Part shown: positions 8,207 to 17,766 of the stretch, piece by piece
Numbering within the stretch: the first letter of the stretch is position 1
Layout of the letters: each line of letters begins with the position of its first letter
Source: JAIBCM01 sp041395165
GTDB lineage: Bacteria; Verrucomicrobiota; Verrucomicrobiia; JADLBR01; JAIBCM01
Direction: 5' to 3'
NCBI GenBank assembly: GCA_041395165.1
Contig: JAWLBA010000004.1
Span: forward strand, 1-64,000
DNA: 64,000 nucleotides
The notes under the pieces: model-generated
Databases searched by the model: none
What the model was told of the DNA's origin: nothing
What the model saw: the letters and a program-made list of their open reading frames with translations, nothing else
Translations under genes and position numbers: made by a program

Positions 8207-8935
8207 ATGCATACTCAGTCACCTTCACTAGACGGCATTTTACTAGTCGATAAGCCAACCAATTGCACTTCTCATGACATGGTGGATTTTGTCAGAAAAA
8301 AATTTCGTTTTAAAAAAGTAGGCCATTGCGGAACATTGGATCCTTTAGCAACAGGCCTTATTATTTTAACTCTGGAACGAGGCACTAAAATCCAAGATCT
8401 TCTCATGAGCGAAGATAAAGTTTACGAAGGAACTTTGGAATTAGGAAAGGTCACTGACACCCAAGATGCTCAAGGTAAAATAATTGAAGAGCATCCTGTA
8501 GCTCCCGAAATCCAAAATCAAATTCCTCAAGCTTTTAAAAAATTTTCCGGTGATTTTTATCAGCTTCCGCCTATGGTTTCTGCCATTAAAAAAGATGGTG
8601 TCCCCCTCTACAAACTAGCGCGCCAAGGAAAAACGATTGAACGAGAACCACGCCTAGTTCATGTCTATCGTCACGAAATTCAACGCATTGCACTACCCGA
8701 AGTAGATTTTCTTGTGGAATGCAGCAAAGGATTTTATGTGCGCACCTATTGTCACGATATCGGCCAACTTTTAGGTTGTGGAGGCCATTTGAAAAAATTG
8801 CGACGAACTCGTTCCGGCAATTTCAATGTGCAACAGGCGCTCACTCACGATCAACTGAAAGCCATGGAAAGCATAGAGACATTGCGGCCTCATATCATTA
8901 GCCTTCCTGAGGTTAGTCGCATTCGAAGATTTTAA
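8207..8935 (+). CDS. truB: tRNA pseudouridine-55 synthase TruB
   Basis: TruB makes pseudouridine 55 in the T-loop of tRNAs. Seen are the LLVDKPTNCTSHDMV opening, the catalytic block GHCGTLDPLATGLI with the essential Asp, KVYEGTLELG, and the CSKGFYVRTYCHDIG segment. The 242-residue length is that of a TruB without the extra C-terminal PUA domain. It sits between rnr and ribF; a truB-ribF pairing is very common in bacteria. Confidence 0.95.
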   Translation: MHTQSPSLDGILLVDKPTNCTSHDMVDFVRKKFRFKKVGHCGTLDPLATGLIILTLERGTKIQDLLMSEDKVYEGTLELGKVTDTQDAQGKIIEEHPVAPEIQNQIPQAFKKFSGDFYQLPPMVSAIKKDGVPLYKLARQGKTIEREPRLVHVYRHEIQRIALPEVDFLVECSKGFYVRTYCHDIGQLLGCGGHLKKLRRTRSGNFNVQQALTHDQLKAMESIETLRPHIISLPEVSRIRRF

Positions 8936-8939
8936 TTGC

Positions 8940-9853
8940 GTGAAAACGCTTCATGCCATTTCTGAACTCGCCTCATTACAAAAACCGCTATGCCTCGCTA
9001 TCGGTGTGTTTGATGGCGTGCATCGTGGTCATCAAACCCTTATTGCTGCTGTAAAAAAAGAGGCTTTAATCCGACAGACTCTCGACGTTATTGTTACTTT
9101 CAATCCTCATCCCCTAAAAGTTCTTCGCCCCGAAGCTGCACCTCAACTTCTCACTTCAACTCGACACAAACTTCATATTTTAGAATCTTTGAAAGTTTCT
9201 ACTACACTCATTATTCCTTTTAATTTAACATTTTCTCAAACCTTACCTGAGGATTTTATTCAACAGCTAGTGGAGGCTTCTCCCTCTTTAAAATTGATTG
9301 GCATCGGTCATCGTTGGGAGTTTGGTTATCAAAGAATGGGTAACGCCAAACTTTTAGAAAAACTGGGACAACGCCATCATTTTGATGTCTTAGAATTACC
9401 CCCAGTCATTGAAGACAACGAAACCATTAGTAGCACCCGCATTCGTCAAGCCGTTCGTGATGGTAATTTAGATCAAGCAGCGCTTTTGTTAGGACGTCCC
9501 TTTTCGATTTTTGGTAAAGTAGTTAAAGGCCAAGGCGTAGGTCAACAACTTCAGTTTCCTACAGCTAACCTCGATTTTGAAGGAGAAAAACTACCTCCCT
9601 TCGGTGTTTATGCTGCTCGATGCCAGGTTCAAAACCAAACTTATCAAGCCGCAGTCAACATTGGAATTCGCCCAACATTCAATTCAAATACACCAACCGT
9701 AGAAGCGTATTTGTTAAATTTTACAGGCAATTTATATGGAAAAGATATAGAAATTTTTCTTCTTAAAAAAATACGTGATGAAAAAAATTTTTAAGTTTGG
9801 ACGATTTAAAGCAACAGATTGAAAAAGATATTGAACAAGTTAAAAAAAATTAA
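8940..9853 (+). CDS. ribF: Bifunctional riboflavin kinase/FAD synthetase, 3' frameshift
   Basis: RibF converts riboflavin to FMN and then FAD. The N-terminal adenylyltransferase has GVFDGVHRGHQ (residues 22-32), NPHPLKVLRP and SSTRIRQAV; the C-terminal flavokinase has GKVVKGQGVGQQLQFPTANL. It starts with GTG, 4 bases after truB. The visible frame stops at 9794 after RDEKNF, but the normal family ending (SLDDLKQQIEKDIEQVKKN) follows at once in another frame up to TAA at 9853. One base is missing in the A7/T5 tract at 9781-9792. Only the last 20 residues are affected, so the truncated protein could still work. Confidence 0.93.
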
Positions 9854-9857
9854 TCAA

Positions 9858-10532
9858 TTAACGTGTTTGATTTAAAGTCGTATGATTTTGCACTCTTTGA
9901 TTTTCCACAATTGGTGGTGGAGAATAAGTATCAGGATTAATGGCATCCGGCATACGGTAGCCTGCAATTTTATTAATAGAAAAAGCTGAAATTTTCACTT
10001 GATCGCTTTGGTTGCCACCCAATAAATAAACCGTTTTTCCATCTTTTGAAACTCCAGCAACAAAACCGACATGCCCTTTGCCTTTTCCATAATCAATCAC
10101 TGCAATGGCACCATAAACAGGTTCTCCAACTTCCTGTCCCCAATTTTTCCAAGACAAAGCTGCCGCACTATTAGTACCTGGATAACCCGCTTGCTCCATA
10201 GTCCAATTTACAAATGAACTACACCAAGGTGTTTCGTCATCATTAGCTCTCAATTTAGTTGAATCATGATACTCAATAATTCGCTCAGAATTCTCAGAAC
10301 CGCTAATTTCTTTAATACCACTCGCGTCTTCACAACCTGCCATAAGCATCCAGTTGCTAGGATCACAAATAGGAGCAACCAATTCTTTTGTAGTCAAAAT
10401 ATCACGTCGCCCTCGTCCAATCGCTAAAAAATTTTTGGGCTGCATATAAAAATTCAAACCTGCAAAAAAACCTTCTTTTAAAGGTGCTTGAGGTGCTTTT
10501 CCCACACCACTCATAATAATTTCGTTTTCCAT
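9858..10532 (-). CDS. TIGR02594/CHAP-like cysteine peptidase-fold protein, possible cell-wall hydrolase effector
   Basis: The C-terminal half matches, from memory of the family, the NlpC/P60-CHAP-like group TIGR02594: WCSSFVNW with the nucleophile Cys104, SAAALSWKNWG, GHVGFVAG with His154, then LLGGNQSDQV with Asn174. Such domains cleave peptidoglycan peptides and occur in phage lysins and type VI effectors. There is no signal peptide; the first 90 residues are not recognised and start with a Pro/Gly-rich segment. The gene heads toward ribF (convergent, 4 bases apart) and is the last of four small minus-strand accessory genes. Cargo of a secretion or injection machine is an inference. Confidence 0.72.
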   Translation of the reverse strand: MENEIIMSGVGKAPQAPLKEGFFAGLNFYMQPKNFLAIGRGRRDILTTKELVAPICDPSNWMLMAGCEDASGIKEISGSENSERIIEYHDSTKLRANDDETPWCSSFVNWTMEQAGYPGTNSAAALSWKNWGQEVGEPVYGAIAVIDYGKGKGHVGFVAGVSKDGKTVYLLGGNQSDQVKISAFSINKIAGYRMPDAINPDTYSPPPIVENQRVQNHTTLNQTR

Positions 10533-10537
10533 ATTTT

Positions 10538-10762
10538 TTATTTTCTAAGATTTTTGTTTAATGCAATTTGAAATTCATTAACAAGTTGATCGCTCGTAAT
10601 CCCACTCAAAGTCCAAATCATTAACTGCTCATAAGAAACTGAACGACCAAAACGTTTTTTTATCAATTCAGCTGCTTGAAAAAATTCTTTTACAATCAAA
10701 TCAGGCATTTTTAATACAATATCATGTTGCGTTTCTAAAAGAGCTTTTTCCGATTTTTGCAC
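10538..10762 (-). CDS. Small protein, paralogue of the next upstream gene
   Basis: A 74-residue protein of no family I can name. It aligns along most of its length with the gene product at 10800-11066: both have a short strand ending in a P, then a helix (DLIVKEFFQAAELIKKRF), a Ser-led helix with LMIWTLS and a closing EFQIAL. The strand-helix-helix order resembles ribbon-helix-helix regulators, but the first helix is longer than usual. It is 5 bases upstream of the cysteine-peptidase-like gene. Immunity, adaptor or antitoxin roles are all possible. Confidence 0.6.
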   Translation of the reverse strand: MQKSEKALLETQHDIVLKMPDLIVKEFFQAAELIKKRFGRSVSYEQLMIWTLSGITSDQLVNEFQIALNKNLRK

Positions 10763-10799
10763 GTCAAATAATATCTTACAGCTAAATTAGCCTGTCAAA

Positions 10800-11066
10800 T
10801 TATTTCCTTCCACTCTGTTTCGCAGCCGATCGCAAAGCCAAAGCCTCCTCAAACTCTTTAATCAAATAATCTTCCTGAATCTCACTCAAAATCCAAACCA
10901 TTAATAGCTCAGGAGATATATCGTAATCGTATTCTTTTTTAATTTTTTGAGAAGCTCTCTGAAATTCACGAAGCAAATTTTGAGGTAGTTTTAAGCAAAA
11001 TTCGACATCTTTTTTAGAAAATACTTTTTTATTCGTTTTTTTAATGTTGCGAGTTTTTTTCTTCAC
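10800..11066 (-). CDS. Small protein, paralogue of the next downstream gene
   Basis: This 88-residue protein shares the pattern LKLPQNLLREFQRASQKIKK...LLMVWILSEI...LIKEFEEAL with the 74-residue neighbour, and adds a Lys-rich N-terminus (KKKTRNIKKTNKKVFSKKD) and a short basic C-terminus. The basic ends would suit nucleic-acid binding or membrane contact. Placed between the DAFRHA-motif gene and its paralogue, the arrangement is toxin-like gene, small protein, small protein, toxin-like gene, so one small protein could serve each larger one. No function is assigned. Confidence 0.6.
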   Translation of the reverse strand: MKKKTRNIKKTNKKVFSKKDVEFCLKLPQNLLREFQRASQKIKKEYDYDISPELLMVWILSEIQEDYLIKEFEEALALRSAAKQSGRK

Positions 11067-11116
11067 TAGATTAAGAATATTCGATTTATAAAAAATATCA
11101 ATCGACTAACTTTAGC

Positions 11117-11560
11117 TTAATAATTTAACTTTGGTGCAACTGCCCCGGGCGTTGGAGCGGTTTGCAATTCGCCCTTATTAAGCGCATCCCAAACTGATTG
11201 TTTACAATCTACGCTTTCTCCCCCTTTCACAGCTAGCCTACGACCCACTTCATTATTATTCAGATCCATAACTGTTTCCTCTGGTGGATTCTGGCCATAT
11301 TCCTCATGAATATTCCCAATCTTTTCTGCCTGATCAGTACCTAACTCCTGCGCCATTCTGCATGACAAGTAAGCATGACGAAAAGCATCTCTTTGCCCAT
11401 TATGTCTGCCAGGAAGCCCAGTTTTATCGGAAACCGCAAAGGCTTCCTCTCCTATGTTGTCCGCTTCATTTGCATCAATAGGTCCCACTGCAGATATTTG
11501 TGTGGTTGCTTCCGGTGCAATATCAAAAAACTTTTTAATTTTTTCATAGATTTCGCCCAT
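11117..11560 (-). CDS. DAFRHA-motif protein (DUF6973-like), possible toxin domain
   Basis: The centre of this 147-residue protein reads NGQRDAFRHAYLSCRMAQ (residues 54-71), then IGNIHEEYGQN and VMDLNNNEVGRRLA. This matches a domain I recall as DUF6973, often the C-terminal module of polymorphic toxins and wall-associated proteins; the conserved Asp, His and Glu/His residues suggest a metal or catalytic site of unknown chemistry. No signal peptide is present, and the C-terminus is Pro/Ala-rich. It opens the four-gene accessory island, 29 bases downstream of prmC on the same strand. Confidence 0.65.
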   Translation of the reverse strand: MGEIYEKIKKFFDIAPEATTQISAVGPIDANEADNIGEEAFAVSDKTGLPGRHNGQRDAFRHAYLSCRMAQELGTDQAEKIGNIHEEYGQNPPEETVMDLNNNEVGRRLAVKGGESVDCKQSVWDALNKGELQTAPTPGAVAPKLNY

Positions 11561-11589
11561 AAGAATACCTTTCTTTTTTTCTTATTTTA

Positions 11590-12432
11590 TCAATTTTGTG
11601 CTTTTTGAGCAACAAAATAACGATCTTTAAAAGATAAATCTTTCAGAACTTCTATTCCAGTCAAACTCTCCTGTTTTCCTATACGCGTAATCTCATCTTT
11701 TTGATCTTCTCCCATTTCCAACAAAAGCCATCCGCCCGATTTTAAATAAGTCGCAGCCTTTTCGATAAGAATTCGGATAATAACCAACCCACCTCCTCCT
11801 CCATCTAAAGCTAGCTTGGGATCCATTTGAACTTCTGGAGGTAAAGTTTTTAAAATGGCAGTGGGCAAGTAGGGAGGATTTGAGATAATCATATCCACTG
11901 GAGGCATTGTTTCCTCCAAAAGATTACATTGAATCAATCGCAATCGATCCATCACTTTTAATTTTTCAGCATTTTCTTGAGCCAAAGCGAGCGCTTCAAA
12001 ACTTATATCGCTTGCAATCGCTTTCCATCCCGGTTTTTGCAATAAAAATGTAATGGCGATTATCCCACTCCCCGTTCCCACATCCCATAACACTCCTTCT
12101 TCTTGAGTCGCTTTACTCAAAGCAAGCTCTACCAATTTTTCCGTTTCAGGACGTGGCACCAAAGCCCGCGCATCCGATTTAAAAATGTAACCATAAAACT
12201 CAGCGGTTCCAATAATATGTTGCAAAGGCTCACGACTCGCACGTCGTTTTACTAAGCTTCTCAATCGCGCTAAATCGCTCTCCTCAATTTCTCGATCAAA
12301 CTGCAAGTAAAGATCAAGCCTTTTGACTCCCAACCCAAACGCAATCAACTGTTCTGCATTCAATCGCGGCGAATCAACCCCCTGTTTCTGAAAATAATCT
12401 GTGGTAACTTGAATAAGCTCCAAAAGCTTCAT
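11590..12432 (-). CDS. prmC: Release factor glutamine methyltransferase PrmC
   Basis: PrmC methylates the GGQ glutamine of release factors RF1 and RF2. Seen are the N-terminal helical substrate-binding domain (PLQHIIGTAEFYG), the SAM motif LWDVGTGSGIIAI and the signature ISNPPYLP (NPPY). The length, 280 residues, is normal. Its start overlaps the stop of prfA, its substrate gene, by 4 bases (ATGA), the classical prfA-prmC couple. Confidence 0.96.
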   Translation of the reverse strand: MKLLELIQVTTDYFQKQGVDSPRLNAEQLIAFGLGVKRLDLYLQFDREIEESDLARLRSLVKRRASREPLQHIIGTAEFYGYIFKSDARALVPRPETEKLVELALSKATQEEGVLWDVGTGSGIIAITFLLQKPGWKAIASDISFEALALAQENAEKLKVMDRLRLIQCNLLEETMPPVDMIISNPPYLPTAILKTLPPEVQMDPKLALDGGGGGLVIIRILIEKAATYLKSGGWLLLEMGEDQKDEITRIGKQESLTGIEVLKDLSFKDRYFVAQKAQN

Positions 12433-13514
12433 TGCAGCTCCGCTAACCGCATTTCCAAATGATTCTTCCTTAAAGCCTCCAGCATCTCTTCAATGCTACC
12501 CTCCATGAACTCACTCAAATTATAAAGCGTCAAATTAATGCGATGATCCGTGATGCGATTTTGCGGATAATTATAAGTGCGAATCTTTTCATTGCGATCT
12601 CCCGTCCCTACTTGGCTTTTGCGATTGGCCGCATATTTGGCATTCTCTTCTGCGCGCTGTTTTTCTAGCAGACGCGAACGTAAAACATTTAAGGCTTTTT
12701 CACGATTTTTTAATTGGGATCGTCCATCCTGACATCGCACAATCATGCCGCTAGGAATATGCAAAACTTGCACTGCCGAATCAGTAGTATTAACCCCTTG
12801 ACCACCTGGCCCTCCCGAGCGACATACTTCAATGCGCAACTCATCCGGACGAATCACAATATCCACCTCCTTCGCTTCGGGCAAAACCGCCACAGTGGCT
12901 GTGGAAGTGTGAATACGACCTTGTGCTTCAGTTGCAGGAACGCGTTGCACCCTATGCACACCGCTTTCAAATTGAAAATGTTTGTAAACCTCTTCACCAA
13001 ACACTTGAAAAATCACTTCGCGAATACCGCCCAACTCGCCTGGACTCAAATCCATAACCTCCCATTTCCAGGACGGATTTTTTTCAATGAAACGCGTGTA
13101 CATTCGGTAAAGATCAGCAGCAAACAAAGCTGCTTCACTTCCACCAGTGCCCGCACGAATTTCAACAATCACATTTCGTTCTTCATCAGGATCGGCTGGC
13201 AATAAGGCCGCCTGAGCCGCTAAAGCTAAATGATCCTGTTTCGCTTTTAATTCAGCCTGTTCCGCTTCCAACATCTGAAGAAATTCAGGATCTTGCTCCG
13301 CACCGTCAGCCAAAAGTTTTTCATTAGCAGCCAAATTGCGAGAAACTTCTTGCAACGCTTCATAGTCAGCCAAAGCGGCTTTTAAACGACTATGTTCCCT
13401 TGTCACTTCCTGGGCCTTTTGAGGATTAGAAAAAACGCTTCCCTCAGAAAGTTGTGCTTCCACTTCCTGAAACCGTTTTCGTAAGCGTTCAAAATGAGGC
13501 GTTAAATCCAGCAT
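12429..13514 (-). CDS. prfA: Peptide chain release factor 1
   Basis: RF1 reads UAA and UAG and releases the peptide. The protein has 361 residues, the RF1 length, with the GGQ loop in RSGGPGGQGVNTTDSAV and the expected coiled-coil N-terminal domain. No frameshift site is present, as expected for RF1 rather than RF2. Co-transcribed with prmC; rpmE lies upstream on the same strand but is separated by a strong terminator, so prfA probably has its own promoter in the 13515-13540 AT-rich stretch. Confidence 0.96.
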   Translation of the reverse strand: MLDLTPHFERLRKRFQEVEAQLSEGSVFSNPQKAQEVTREHSRLKAALADYEALQEVSRNLAANEKLLADGAEQDPEFLQMLEAEQAELKAKQDHLALAAQAALLPADPDEERNVIVEIRAGTGGSEAALFAADLYRMYTRFIEKNPSWKWEVMDLSPGELGGIREVIFQVFGEEVYKHFQFESGVHRVQRVPATEAQGRIHTSTATVAVLPEAKEVDIVIRPDELRIEVCRSGGPGGQGVNTTDSAVQVLHIPSGMIVRCQDGRSQLKNREKALNVLRSRLLEKQRAEENAKYAANRKSQVGTGDRNEKIRTYNYPQNRITDHRINLTLYNLSEFMEGSIEEMLEALRKNHLEMRLAELQ

Positions 13515-13542
13515 AAACTATATTTTTTGTTACTAAAAACAA

Positions 13543-13577
13543 AACAGGCGAGGAAAGTTAAACCTCCCTCACCTGTT
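13543..13577 (-). terminator. Intrinsic terminator after rpmE
   Basis: An 11-bp stem (AACAGGCGAGG pairing with CCTCACCTGTT, one G-T pair) with a 13-base loop lies about 16 bases beyond the rpmE stop. On the minus strand it is followed by a TTTTGTTTTT tract, a standard Rho-independent terminator. Confidence 0.82.
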
Positions 13578-13592
13578 AAAATAAAATCCTAG

Positions 13593-13829
13593 CTACTTCT
13601 TAGCTTTAGCCTTTTTACTTCCAGCAATCAAAGTTGTGCCGTAGCGTTTACTAAATTTTTCTACGCGCCCTGCAGTATCGACAAATTTTTGTTGACCAGT
13701 AAAGAAAGGATGACAGGCCGCACAAATACTAATATGCAAATCACGTTTGGTAGAGCGCGTGTTATAAGTTGCACCGCAAGAACAACGAATCGTTGTTTCC
13801 GCATAATCCGGATGAATCTCAAGTTTCAT
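13593..13829 (-). CDS. rpmE: Ribosomal protein L31 (zinc-binding type)
   Basis: L31 is a small large-subunit protein at the subunit bridge. The product starts MKLEIHPDYAETTIRCSCGA; longer upstream starts in this frame give unrelated sequence, so 13829 is chosen. Four cysteines (CSCGATYNT and ICAACHPFFTG) mark the zinc-containing form, which serves as a zinc store in other bacteria. The C-terminus is Lys/Ala-rich. It is followed by a strong terminator and so is probably monocistronic; divergent to the xanthine dehydrogenase gene. Confidence 0.94.
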   Translation of the reverse strand: MKLEIHPDYAETTIRCSCGATYNTRSTKRDLHISICAACHPFFTGQQKFVDTAGRVEKFSKRYGTTLIAGSKKAKAKK

Positions 13830-13946
13830 AAACAGCATTTTGTTAGCAGGGTTTTTAATGAAGTCAACTACGGCGTTTCGGGTAAGAAATATCATTGATC
13901 CTCGGCCAGACTGTCTTATGCTAAAGATAAGAAACGATAAGATTTT

Positions 13947-16900
13947 ATGATTACGCATCAACCTTACCATTTGACCCTGAACGGGAAAAAAATCCAAATT
14001 ACTGATGAATCTCCGAATTTAACCCTTCTCCAATACTTACGACAAAATGGTCACATTGGCTCAAAAGAAGGCTGTGCGGAGGGCGATTGCGGTGCTTGCA
14101 CAGTGGCCATTGTGGAACGCAACGCCAAAGGAGAACCCTGTTATCGTGCCGTAAACAGTTGCATTATGTTACTCCCCATGTTAGCGGGTCGCGAAATCAT
14201 CACCTCGGAAGGATTAGCCTGTCATGAATCGTTGCATCCCGTCCAGCAGGCAATGGTAGCCAATCACGGCTCACAATGCGGCTATTGCACGCCGGGTTTT
14301 GTGATGTCACTCTTTGAAGCCTACTATCGCAAAGATCTCAAACAACAATGGCAAATTAACGATCAGCTTTGCGGGAATTTGTGTCGTTGCACAGGTTATC
14401 GACCGATTCGCGATGCTGCCGTAGAAGCATTAACAGGACGATTTAAAAATGGTGTGACTGATCCTTTTGCTGAAAAGTTAGAATGCGTTAAAAATGAATC
14501 ACAATTAGCGCCTGGACAATATGCGCCCACTTCAGAACAGTTCTTCTTACGCCCCAGTTCGCTCAAAGAGCTTTTACAAATGATTCACGAGTTTCCCGAT
14601 GCACGACTTATCGCGGGCGGTACGGAGCTTGGAGTCGATATTGCTAAAAATTTTAAATATCATCCCTATTTGATTTCCACAGAAGCCGTTGCGGAACTCA
14701 AAACAATTACTTCCACAAAACAGGAATGGCATATTGGCGCTGCCGCTACTCTCACTCAAATCGAGGAAACGTTGCAAGGCGAAATCCCTTCCATTCAAAA
14801 AATGTTAACCGTGTTTGCGTCGCGCCAAATTCGCAATCGCGCCACCCTGGGCGGCAATTTGGTGAACGCTTCCCCTATCGGTGATATGGCTCCGGTTTTA
14901 CTGACTTTGGATGCCCGTCTTGTTGTCGCTTCCTTGGATGGTGAAAGAGAAATTCCGATTGATCAATTTTTCTTGGCTTATCGCAAAACGGCTTTGGAAC
15001 CTCGCGAAATTTTGAAATCCATTATTATTCCCAGACAATTACCTGGACGCGCCAATTCCTTCAAAGTCTCGAAACGCATGGAATTGGATATTAGCACCGT
15101 GGCTGCTGCATTTCGTGTGGAATTGGATGATGCAGCAAAGGTTAAAACCGTGCGTCTTGGTTACGGGGGTGTGGCAGCAACACCGGTACGCGCTAAAAAA
15201 ACAGAACAGTTTTTACTTAATAAAGCGTGGAATCGCGAAACATTGACTGAAGCAATGGCTATCATTAAAGATGAATTCACGCCTATCACCGATGCACGCG
15301 GCACTGCGGATTATCGTCGCGAGCTTATTCCCAGTTTATTGGAGAAATTTTTCGATGAAGAAGAATTTTCCATCAATCATAATGCCATTACACCGATTCC
15401 GGTTCCCGCAACTCGACCGATTCCACATGAAAGCGGGCATAAACATGTTGCTGGCACCGCAGTTTATGTCGACGATGCAGCCGAACCCGCTGGCATGCTC
15501 GAAGTTTGGCCAGTTTGTTCGCCTTATGCTCATGCGCGCATTATCAAGCGCGATGCTCATCTCGCGAAACAAATGCCTGATATTGTTACCGTGCTCATGG
15601 CAGAAGATGTGCCAGGTGAAAATGACGTAGGCGCCGTGCGACATGATGAAATTTTACTTGCCGACAAAGAAGTGTTTTACCACGGTCATCTGGTTGCGTT
15701 GGTCGTTGGAAAAAGCCAGGAAGCCTGTCGCGCGGCTGCTGCAAAGTTCAAGTGGAATACGAACCTTTAGAACCTGTGATTGATCTGAAAAAGGCGATCG
15801 CCCAAAACCTGTTTCATACCGATCCGCATGTGATGGAACGAGGCGATGCAGAAAAAGCATTGAGTAATTCGCCCCATACTCTGGTTGGCGATTTCCATTT
15901 TGGTGGTCAGGAACATTTTTATTTGGAAACTCATACCGCTTGGGCAGAACCGGGTGAAGATGGAGCAATGCTTATCAGTTCATCAACACAACATCCCTCC
16001 GAAATTCAAATTGTCGTCGCTCGCGTTTTGGGTGTTTCACGACACAAAGTTGTCTGCCAAAGCCCGCGCATGGGCGGTGGATTTGGTGGAAAAGAAACGC
16101 AAGGCAATACTCCTGCTGCGCTTGCTGCTATTGCTGCTCGAAAAACTGGCAAACGCGTTCGAGTGCGTTTCAATCGCGAACAAGACATGATTCTTAGCGG
16201 AAAACGTCATCCATTTTATGCGCAATTTAAAATCGGTTTTGATAACGAGGTAAATTGCTAGCTTTGCTGAGCGGATCTTTTTGCTGATGGCGGTTGGGCA
16301 TTGGATTTATCGCAACCGGTTGCGGATCGCGCGCTCTTTCATTTGGACAACTCTTATTACATTCCTAACGTTCACGCTACAAGTCGTGTTGTCAAAACCC
16401 ACATTGCGTCCAACACCGCATTTCGCGGTTTTGGCGGTCCTCAAGGCATGTTGGTAATTGAAGAAATTATGGATCGCATCGCGCGTCAATTAGGTTTACC
16501 TCCCGAAACGGTTCGCGAGCGAAATCTTTATCATGGCACGGGTGAAACGAACACAACGCACTACGGGCAAGTTATCGAAGATAATCGTTTGCAAAAAATT
16601 TGGCATGAACTCATTCGCTCTTCCGACTTTCATCAACGTCGCAAACAATTAAAACAACGCAATGGAGAAAATGCCCGTTTCAAACGCGGCATTGCCATTA
16701 CGCCGGTTAAATTTGGAATTTCTTTCACCCTAACACACATGAATCAGGCAGGCGCTTTTGTTGTGATTTATGCCGATGGCAGTGTGCAACTCAATCACGG
16801 TGGTACAGAAATGGGGCAAGGGCTTCACACTAAGATGATAGCGGTTGCTGTGAAAGAACTGGGCGTCAAAGCCGAACAAATTCGTGTGATGAACACAAGC

Positions 16901-17766
16901 ACCGATAAAGTGCCAAACACCTCTCCTACTGCCGCCTCCAGCGGTTCCGATCTCAATGGACAAGCTGTGAAAAATGCATGTGTCACATTGCGCGAACGTT
17001 TTGACACCCGTAGCGATTAAATTATTGGAAGAAGAATTTCAGCAAAAATCGTCCGAGATTATTTTTGAAGAAAGCGAAGTTTATGACAAAAAAATTTCCG
17101 CATAACAAAATTTCTTTTATTGCTCTGACTCAACGCGCTTACGTGGAACGCGTCAGTTTATCGACCACCGGTTTCTTTGCGACACCAGGCATTTACATGG
17201 ATTGGAGTAAAGGCAAAGGAAATCCGTTTCTCTACTTTGCCTGTGGCGCAGCGGTAACAGAAGTGGAAGTCGATAGTTACACGGGCATGAATCAAATCTT
17301 GCGCGTCGATATTTTACATGATGTTGGCAGCTCTCTTAACGAAGCAGTGGATCGCGGCCAAATCGAAGGTGCATTTGTTCAAGGCATGGGCTGGTTAACC
17401 TGCGAAGAATTAAAATGGGACGATAAAGGTAAGCTCCTAACCAAATGCGCTAGCACTTATGCCATTCCTGCCATTAGCAATGCACCGATTGAATTTAACG
17501 TGAAACTATTGCCCGATGCCGCACAGCATAACACCATTCATGGCAGTAAAGCAGTGGGAGAACCACCTTTTATGCTTGCGATTTCCGTTCGTGAAGCACT
17601 GCGTGATGCTATCGCAGCCTTTAGCGAATCAGACGAACAAATTCCCCTTCCCTCACCCGCTACGAATGAAGTGATTTATTTAACTTTGAAAAATAGACAT
17701 TCAGCAACTTCGAAAAAAAGGGAAAAAGAAGGACAAAGAAAAAAATCACAAAAAATTAACGTATAG
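13947..17766 (+). pseudogene. Single-chain xanthine dehydrogenase, reading frame broken five times
   Basis: The reconstructed protein (about 1,260 residues) holds all XDH modules in one chain: plant-type 2Fe-2S (CAEGDCGACTV), second 2Fe-2S (CGYCTPGF, CGNLCRCTGYRP), FAD domain (AGGTELG, TLGGNLVNASPIGD) and the molybdopterin domain (MGGGFGGKE, FRGFGGPQG, GGTEMGQGLH, GSKAVGEPPF). It would oxidise hypoxanthine/xanthine to urate. Breaks, each one base: A3 run near 15745, G near 16250, an extra G near 16276 (the last two compensate), T4 at about 17001-17004, A7 at about 17084-17090. Active-site residues are kept, so decay is recent or the indels are errors. A Lys/Arg-rich tail follows the usual end. 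GuaD and XdhC genes downstream fit the pathway. Confidence 0.88.

Noticed and set aside
9858..11560. Prophage remnant
   Set aside because: A lysin-like domain alone is not enough: no integrase, capsid, terminase, portal or attachment-site repeats are seen.
12429..13514. Programmed frameshift in the release factor gene
   Set aside because: That feature belongs to prfB (RF2). This gene is RF1 with a single intact frame.
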